Part shown: positions 6,594-10,114 of the stretch, in pieces
Position numbering within the stretch: the first letter of the stretch is position 1
Layout of the letters: each line of letters opens with the position of its first letter
From: DATBGS01 sp036557885
GTDB taxonomy: Bacteria; Chloroflexota; Ktedonobacteria; Ktedonobacterales; DATBGS01
Direction of reading: 5' to 3'
DNA: 10,114 nucleotides
Assembly: GCA_036557885.1 (NCBI GenBank)
Contig: DATBGS010000072.1
Span: forward strand, 1 to 10,114
Position numbers and translations under genes: made by a program
The notes under the pieces: model-generated
Told to the model about the DNA's origin: nothing
What the model saw: the letters and a program-made list of their open reading frames with translations, nothing else
The model's database searches: none

Positions 6594-6633
6594 CTGCGTG
6601 TAGCTCCGGCACGGTGGCCGGGGCTACACGCAG
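6594..6633. repeat. Long hairpin repeat (17-bp stem, 6-base loop)
   Basis: Bases 6594-6610 pair with 6617-6633 around the loop ACGGTG; only one position (6605/6622) is a T-G mismatch. The outer arms contain TGTAGC/GCTACA, shared with the hairpin at 4902-4953. The right half (CCGGCACGGTGGCCGG then GGCTACACGC, 6606-6631) is repeated 36 bases later. No T-run is present, so this looks like a REP-type element. Confidence 0.75.
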
Positions 6634-6672
6634 GGGACGGCCCGGCACGGTGGCCGGGGCTACACGCGTCCC
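6634..6672. repeat. Second, degenerate copy of the 6594 hairpin repeat
   Basis: The 26 bases 6642-6667 are identical to 6606-6631, giving a direct repeat with a 36-base period. The CCGGC/GCCGG inner stem (6642-6646/6653-6657) is kept. The left TGTAGC arm is missing, and a new outer stem, GGGACG (6634-6639) with CGTCCC (6667-6672), closes the structure. It lies 28 bases beyond the stop of the gene at 6701. Confidence 0.7.
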
Positions 6673-6700
6673 ATTTCCACAGGAGTTGTGTTAGGTGCTC

Positions 6701-7075
6701 TTAACCGCTCCTGCGCTTGTGCAGTTTCGTGGGGTCGAACCAGTCGTCAAGTTCGGGGATGGCGTCCTTTGGCCCAAGCAAGCCAAAGAGCAAAATGCCC
6801 ACCGGCCCCAGGGGGATTATAGCGAACAGCCAGCGCCACGTTTTCATGTGGATACACCGGCTGAGCGCTTCAATCAGCGAGGTGAGATAGAGCACTGCCG
6901 CGCCAATGAGCAGCAGCGCGGCAATGGGTACCAGCCCACTGCTGTAGCCAATGCACACGGGCTGCCCATCACAGCCAGGGGGCTGGAGCGCATAAATGAA
7001 CAGGCGTATCGCCGGGACCGCCAGAAGGATACAGCCCAGGCTCTGGTTGCGGATGATTTTACGTTGGTGAAACAT
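6701..7075 (-). CDS. Small three-helix membrane protein
   Basis: This 124-residue protein has three hydrophobic segments at about 13-30, 46-66 and 80-100. The last, RWLFAIIPLGPVGILLFGLLGPK, resembles the short PLDc_N-type membrane motif (a W-x-lll-PxGpilyLlfG pattern) found in many small membrane proteins; no catalytic domain is present. Cys35 and Cys41 lie in the loop between helices 1 and 2. The start at 7075 is fixed by a full AAGGAGGT site (7081-7088), five bases upstream; a longer open frame above it lacks such a signal. It follows the SRPBCC gene by 48 bases on the same strand and is probably the last gene of a lipoprotein-SRPBCC-membrane protein operon. Its function is unknown. Confidence 0.82.
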   Translation of the reverse strand: MFHQRKIIRNQSLGCILLAVPAIRLFIYALQPPGCDGQPVCIGYSSGLVPIAALLLIGAAVLYLTSLIEALSRCIHMKTWRWLFAIIPLGPVGILLFGLLGPKDAIPELDDWFDPTKLHKRRSG

Positions 7076-7123
7076 GTGGTACCTCCTTGTCTGGCAGCGA
7101 ACATACGCCTGCAAACCCCCGCG

Positions 7124-7555
7124 CTACTGCTCCGCCATCCGCTTCAGGTTGGCGAGTTGTCCTTCGATGTCCTTCTCGTTCTGCCCTTCCACCACCAGCT
7201 TATTAAAGGCCGCGCCCAGGAATGAGCCAGGCATGGTGTATTCCAGCTTGAGTGAGACATCGGTGCTGGCGCCCTGGCCGGTCAGCGTCCATTCCCAGCG
7301 CGAATCTATGCCGCCTTTGCTGTCAAACACTTCGCGTGTGGGGCGGGCATATTCGCGGACGATGGTTTCGCCGTTAAACTTCATCCCAGCCATTTTGTAT
7401 TCCCATTTGGTGTTGTTGCCGCCAACCGGCGAGGGGCTGTAAGAGAGAATCTTCAAATTGGGGTTGAGTTCGCTCTGAAGCTCCATGTTGTCCAGAATGT
7501 CAAAGACTTTCTCGGCGGGCGCGTTGATGCTGATGCTTTTCTGAATGACCGTCAT
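7124..7555 (-). CDS. SRPBCC-fold protein (polyketide cyclase/dehydrase family)
   Basis: This 143-residue cytoplasmic protein is of standard length for the START/Bet v 1-like SRPBCC fold. It begins TVIQKSISINAPAEKVFDILDNME (strand 1 and the first helix; the INAPAEKVFDIL pattern is typical) and has WEWTLTGQGASTDVSLKLEYTMPG near residues 88-111. It ends in the long C-terminal helix (FNKLVVEGQNEKDIEGQLANLKRMAEQ). Such proteins bind hydrophobic ligands in a cavity; the ligand here is unknown, and no catalytic residues can be assigned. An AGGAGG site at 7564-7569 lies eight bases before the ATG. It sits 23 bases after the lipoprotein gene and 48 before the small membrane protein gene, which suggests one transcript and a role linked to the envelope or to lipids. 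Confidence 0.9.
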   Translation of the reverse strand: MTVIQKSISINAPAEKVFDILDNMELQSELNPNLKILSYSPSPVGGNNTKWEYKMAGMKFNGETIVREYARPTREVFDSKGGIDSRWEWTLTGQGASTDVSLKLEYTMPGSFLGAAFNKLVVEGQNEKDIEGQLANLKRMAEQ

Positions 7556-7578
7556 GCTGTGTGCCTCCTGTAAGTGCG

Positions 7579-8187
7579 CTATTTAAATGTGACCCACTGA
7601 AACGTTACCGCCAGGGCCGGGACAAAGTTGTTGCTTTCCACCAACACCTTGGCGTAATGGTGGCCGTTGGTGAAGACCGCAAAGACATCGCCGCTGGTCA
7701 GTTGATTCGAGCCGTCCGCATTGGTGAAGCAGCGCAAGAGGTTCTGCCCATAGCTTGCTCGCTTCAGTTGCGCGAGCGTGACGCTGTTGAAATCCACGTT
7801 GCCCAGGTTCACAAAGGCGGCGTTGCCCAGGCTGACCACCGCGCAGTAATTGGGGGTGTTGCCATCTCTGGCTGTCTCTGCCACCAGAAAGAAGTCGCCT
7901 TGATCAGGGCTGGTGCCTGCCTTGCCGGTGTCCAGATTCAGGCTAAACGGCCCGCGCTGCCCGCCAAACGGCGCCCGCCCAGAGAGCAGCACCCCGGCGG
8001 GCAGGCCATTGGCCGTTGGCGCGTCGGTTGGGCTAGCGGTGGGCGTGGGCGAGGGCGTGGCCGTTGGCGTCGGTGTGGATGCCTGGCTGCCCGCTGAAGA
8101 GGTGGACGTCTGCCCGCAGGCGGCGCTGCTGAGCAGCAGGCCCGCCAGGGCGCAGAAGCATACCACCAGATTCCAGCGTCTTTGCAT
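7579..8187 (-). CDS. Thr/Pro-linker lipoprotein of unknown function
   Basis: This 202-residue protein has a classic lipoprotein signal: RR near the N-terminus, a hydrophobic core, then LSSAAC with Cys24 as the lipidated residue. Residues ~27-60 form a low-complexity Ser/Thr/Pro/Ala linker with TPT/SPT repeats, usual for holding a domain away from the membrane in monoderm-like envelopes. The remaining ~140 residues look like a compact beta-rich domain (GDFFLVAETARDG, YCAVVSLGNAAFVNLGNVDFNSVTL, GDVFAVFTNGHHYAKVLVES) that I do not recognise. Two cysteines (in NYCAVV and LLRCFTN) may pair. The extended -10 promoter at 8241-8249 and a weak AGGACAAGG site precede it. It is probably the first gene of the operon with the SRPBCC and small membrane proteins. 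Confidence 0.85.
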   Translation of the reverse strand: MQRRWNLVVCFCALAGLLLSSAACGQTSTSSAGSQASTPTPTATPSPTPTASPTDAPTANGLPAGVLLSGRAPFGGQRGPFSLNLDTGKAGTSPDQGDFFLVAETARDGNTPNYCAVVSLGNAAFVNLGNVDFNSVTLAQLKRASYGQNLLRCFTNADGSNQLTSGDVFAVFTNGHHYAKVLVESNNFVPALAVTFQWVTFK

Positions 8188-8240
8188 GGCGCGGCCTTGT
8201 CCTGGCTGTCTCGACTACGACGTATCTCTACCGTTCTTCC

Positions 8241-8249
8241 AGTATAGCA
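8241..8249 (-). promoter_or_regulatory. Extended -10 promoter for the lipoprotein operon
   Basis: On the minus strand, TGCTATACT gives an extended -10 (TG-N-TATACT). No good -35 lies at 16-18 bases, as expected for this promoter class. The 12 bases TGCTATACTGGA are identical to those at the promoter of the upstream 431-residue membrane protein gene. Confidence 0.6.
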
Positions 8250-8267
8250 TGGGCGGCAAGCGTGTTT

Positions 8268-9563
8268 TCATCCGCCGACAGCCGCGATCTCCTCTGGCGA
8301 GGCAATGGGCAGGCTGGGGAGCAAGGCATGCGCTTTGTCATCGGCAGCCAGCAGCGCCCCAAAACGCCAGACGAAGTGTCCCAGGTCCAAGGTTGTTATG
8401 GGCTGAGCAGTGGTAATTTGCTGCAAGCTCACTTCGCAGCCAGCTATGCCGTGATCGTGCTCAATCTCCAAAAAGCTGTTTGATTGCTGTAATGATGAGA
8501 GGAGCTGAAACCCTGCACTACAGAAGACCGCTGAAAATTGGTTCTGAAGCGTGTCATAGCCAGGCACTACCTCTTGCTGAAGAACCTGCCAGCCTACCTT
8601 TTGGTCGTAGGAGAGAAACACGGCAAGGAACCTTTCCGCCAGGAATGACACCTCCCCTACCACCTGCCCTGATGCGCTGGTAAAGCGCCAGCGGAGTCCC
8701 ATAGGCACCTCGACGGCCCAGAGCGGACTGGCGGGGAGCGAAAATGAGGGCGTATACGGACTCAACACCGCAGGGCAGATAGGTTCGCTACAGGCGGACG
8801 CCAACTGAAGAGAGGGGATGCCTGGCGCAATAAAAGCCCTGGCCTGGAGCGGCTCGCTGGCGCGCTGACTGGTAACGCTCCCATCTGGGGACGCGCTGGT
8901 GGCGACGTACTGGCCTTGAGGAACGGTAGTCTCTTGTTGGGAGGTGAGCGTCTGCGTGAGCAAGGAAGTCACCTGGTCCCATTGGTCTGGAGGCAGGTCG
9001 TCGGCAGTCACATTGATAGTGATCAGCATTCTGGGATCGCCATAGACCCCATGCAGATACTTGAATCCTATTGATGCAGTGCTGGCGTAACGAATTGCTG
9101 TGCAGTGCCCGGCGCGGGAAGACGTGGTAAATTCCCCCGGTGCAGGAAGCGGCGGGCTTTCCACATGGCAAGAGATGGCCCGAAACGGTGGCGCTATCAG
9201 GGTAAGATCATAGGTTTCACCCGCCAGCGGGACAAAAAACGGCGCGAGTTCCTGCTGCTTGCGCCCATTGACGATGATGGAGCCATACGTCAGATTGCTC
9301 AAGATGAGGAGCGCTGGCGAGAGCAGCGGGAGGTCAAGCGTGGGGGTCGCTTGCGCGAGCGGGAGCGGGCGCTGCGGGAAAAGGGTGCCGCGAAACGTTA
9401 CCAGCGCCACAATGCCCGCCAGCAGCACCAGACCAAGCTGGGCCAACCGTTTGCGCCTGGAAGGTTTGCGCGTGAGCACTGTCTCCACTTCAACGAGCGG
9501 TAACTGCTCTCCAGCTGGGTCTTCTTCAGGTGTGGGCAATCCATCATCCGTATCGTCAGCCAT
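8268..9563 (-). CDS. Single-pass membrane protein of unknown function with large outer domain
   Basis: This is a 431-residue protein. An acidic N-terminal tail (1-30, ADDTDDGLPTPEEDPAGEQ) and a basic patch (RKPSRRKR, 32-39) come before one membrane helix at about 41-57, so by the positive-inside rule the N-terminus is cytoplasmic and ~370 residues face outside. The outer part is rich in Ser, Thr, Leu and Pro, with cysteines in pairs (for example ACSEPICPAV). I do not recognise the family. The ITINVTADDLPPDQWDQVTSLLTQTL segment is a beta-strand plus helix pattern. The open frame extends 59 codons further, but it would read through the promoter (9627-9655), while the ATG at 9563 has a GAGGGA site. 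The lipoprotein operon starts 80 bases after its stop; a shared envelope role is inferred from position only. Confidence 0.82.
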   Translation of the reverse strand: MADDTDDGLPTPEEDPAGEQLPLVEVETVLTRKPSRRKRLAQLGLVLLAGIVALVTFRGTLFPQRPLPLAQATPTLDLPLLSPALLILSNLTYGSIIVNGRKQQELAPFFVPLAGETYDLTLIAPPFRAISCHVESPPLPAPGEFTTSSRAGHCTAIRYASTASIGFKYLHGVYGDPRMLITINVTADDLPPDQWDQVTSLLTQTLTSQQETTVPQGQYVATSASPDGSVTSQRASEPLQARAFIAPGIPSLQLASACSEPICPAVLSPYTPSFSLPASPLWAVEVPMGLRWRFTSASGQVVGEVSFLAERFLAVFLSYDQKVGWQVLQQEVVPGYDTLQNQFSAVFCSAGFQLLSSLQQSNSFLEIEHDHGIAGCEVSLQQITTAQPITTLDLGHFVWRFGALLAADDKAHALLPSLPIASPEEIAAVGG

Positions 9564-9626
9564 AGCGCGTCCCTCGCTTTCTGGTCCTTCCACAGCCGGC
9601 CCAGGGAACGGGCCGACAGTGTATCC

Positions 9627-9655
9627 AGTATAGCAGAGAAGCAGAGCGTGGGCAA
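9627..9655 (-). promoter_or_regulatory. Promoter for the 431-residue membrane protein gene
   Basis: On the minus strand, TTGCCC (9655-9650), 17 bases, then TATACT (9632-9627), with TG at the extended -10 position. The leader between it and the ATG at 9563 holds a small hairpin, CGGCCC/GGGCCG (9597-9602/9610-9615). This placement shows that the longer upstream frame is not the true start. Confidence 0.7.
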
Positions 9656-9668
9656 GTGGCTGGCGGTT

Positions 9669-9688
9669 AAAACCCCCCAAAGCGGGGG
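9669..9688 (-). terminator. Probable Rho-independent terminator
   Basis: On the minus strand, CCCCC (9688-9684), loop GCTTTG, GGGGG (9677-9673) is followed after one extra G base pair position by TTTT (9672-9669; the G-run is six long on this strand). It lies just before the promoter at 9627-9655. This suits the end of the transcript that comes through the partial gene at 9839-10114 and the palindromic element. The stem is short, so confidence is moderate. Confidence 0.5.
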
Positions 9689-9694
9689 CACAGC

Positions 9695-9817
9695 CGCGCC
9701 TATGGGACGCTGGCGCGTCCACCCTAAGGCAGAAGGGCACGGCGAAACCCGCCTGCGCGGGTTAAGACGTTCCTAGTCCGCGCAGGCGGACTTCGTGGCC
9801 GAAGGCCCATAGGCGCG
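9695..9817. repeat. 123-bp palindromic mosaic repeat with 12-bp inverted ends
   Basis: CGCGCCTATGGG (9695-9706) and its perfect reverse complement (9806-9817) bound the element. Inside lie several smaller hairpins: GGACGC/GCGTCC (9705-9720), AACCCGC/GCGGGTT with loop CTGC (9746-9763), AGTCCGC/GCGGACT with loop GCAG (9775-9792), and GGCC-GAA-GGCC (9797-9807). The second and third hairpins are near reverse complements of each other (CCGCCTGCGCGG versus CCGCGCAGGCGG), so they could also pair as one long stem. Similar 'AACCCGC..GCGGGTT / AGTCCGC..GCGGACT' hairpin pairs are, from memory, dispersed repeats in Chloroflexota and cyanobacteria. It encodes nothing visible and could be a non-autonomous mobile element. 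Confidence 0.75.
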
Positions 9818-9838
9818 AATTTATTCGCCAGCCTTCGC

Positions 9839-10114
9839 TTATACCCGCAGCCGCCCGTCCAGGACAGCGGGCAGGCGCGGCGGGGCGTCCGGGCGCAGCG
9901 GCTCTGGCAGGTCGCCCGCCTCCCAGCGCTCGGCAACGGCTTCCCAGGGCGGCGGCAGCGCCCCCGTTGCGTGCCGCTCGCTCAGCAGACGCGCCACGCT
10001 CTGGCATTCCTGCGACTCGGTGATGAGCAGCGGGCTGACCCACTCCTGCACCGCTTCGAGCGATACCCTTGGCCCAAATACTTCTGCCCAGATGACGCGC
10101 AACTGCCAACGCAG
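9839..10114 (-). CDS. C-terminal fragment of an unrecognised protein (cut by window edge)
   Basis: The minus-strand frame is open from the right edge to a TAA at 9839-9841 and gives the last 91 residues of a protein. No ATG start lies in it; the first possible start is a TTG at 10102 without a convincing ribosome-binding site, so the gene most likely begins outside the window. The visible part starts LRWQLRVIWAEVFGPRVSLEAVQEW, likely helical, and has ARLLSERHATGALPPPWEAVAERWEAGDLPEPL, rich in Pro, Arg and Ala, then ends in LPAVLDGRLRV. I recognise no family or motif. GC is high with G/C-rich third positions, as expected for a real gene in this genome. The palindromic repeat lies 21 bases past its stop codon. 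Confidence 0.6.
   Translation of the reverse strand: MRWQLRVIWAEVFGPRVSLEAVQEWVSPLLITESQECQSVARLLSERHATGALPPPWEAVAERWEAGDLPEPLRPDAPPRLPAVLDGRLRV

Noticed and set aside
9564..9740. A 59-codon extension of the 431-residue membrane protein
   Set aside because: It runs through the promoter at 9627-9655 and part of the palindromic repeat, and would bury the acidic tail and helix behind sequence with no feature.

Overview
This window reads as a normal chromosomal segment of a GC-rich, free-living bacterium. The best guess for its source is the phylum Chloroflexota, class Ktedonobacteria or a relative. This rests on gene style and not on a marker gene. The signs are a DUF2231-Rieske fusion protein, a FolE of the 'ECRGGPDC...SLCEHH' type, lipoproteins with Thr/Pro linkers, a mosaic TIR-TPR protein, and palindromic intergenic repeats. 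No rRNA, tRNA, CRISPR array, transposase or phage gene is visible. All genes but one lie on the minus strand.

Region 1 (1-2602) is a divergent redox/pterin module. The minus-strand set runs from an ArsR/SufR-like winged-helix regulator with a C-terminal cysteine cluster (891-1535) into GTP cyclohydrolase I (folE, 250-897; overlapping start and stop). After a 127-bp gap comes the first 40 codons of a RibD-C/DHFR-like reductase (1-122), cut by the window edge. On the plus strand is a membrane protein that joins a four-helix DUF2231 domain to a Rieske 2Fe-2S domain (1679-2602). Two good sigma-70 type promoters point away from each other between the sets. Their -35 boxes form a perfect inverted repeat, TGTCAAG-N6-CTTGACA. 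Its core, CAAG-N6-CTTG, has the same layout as the CAAC-N6-GTTG operator described for cyanobacterial SufR. This is the clearest regulatory hypothesis in the window.

Region 2 (2607-4854) is one 725-residue protein, TIR - Pro/Tyr-rich linker - uncharacterised middle domain - second TIR - five TPRs, with its own promoter. Both TIR domains keep a glutamate where TIR NADases have their catalytic residue. The part coding the first TIR is clearly poorer in GC than the TPR end. It could be an immune or signalling effector, but no partner gene of a known defence system sits beside it.

Region 3 (4902-6672) is a secreted, lipid-anchored S33-family alpha/beta-hydrolase peptidase (4961-6481) flanked by two different hairpin repeats that share TGTAGC...GCTACA arms.

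Region 4 (6701-9655) codes for envelope functions. A 431-residue single-pass membrane protein of unknown function comes first. It is followed by a probable three-gene operon: a Thr/Pro-rich lipoprotein, an SRPBCC-fold protein and a small three-helix membrane protein. The first two transcription units begin with near-identical extended -10 promoters.

Region 5 (9669-10114) has a probable terminator, a 123-bp palindromic mosaic repeat with perfect 12-bp inverted ends, and the C-terminal end of an unrecognised protein that runs off the window. No gene-free stretch exceeds 300 bp; the longest (9564-9838, 275 bp) holds the promoter, terminator and mosaic repeat.
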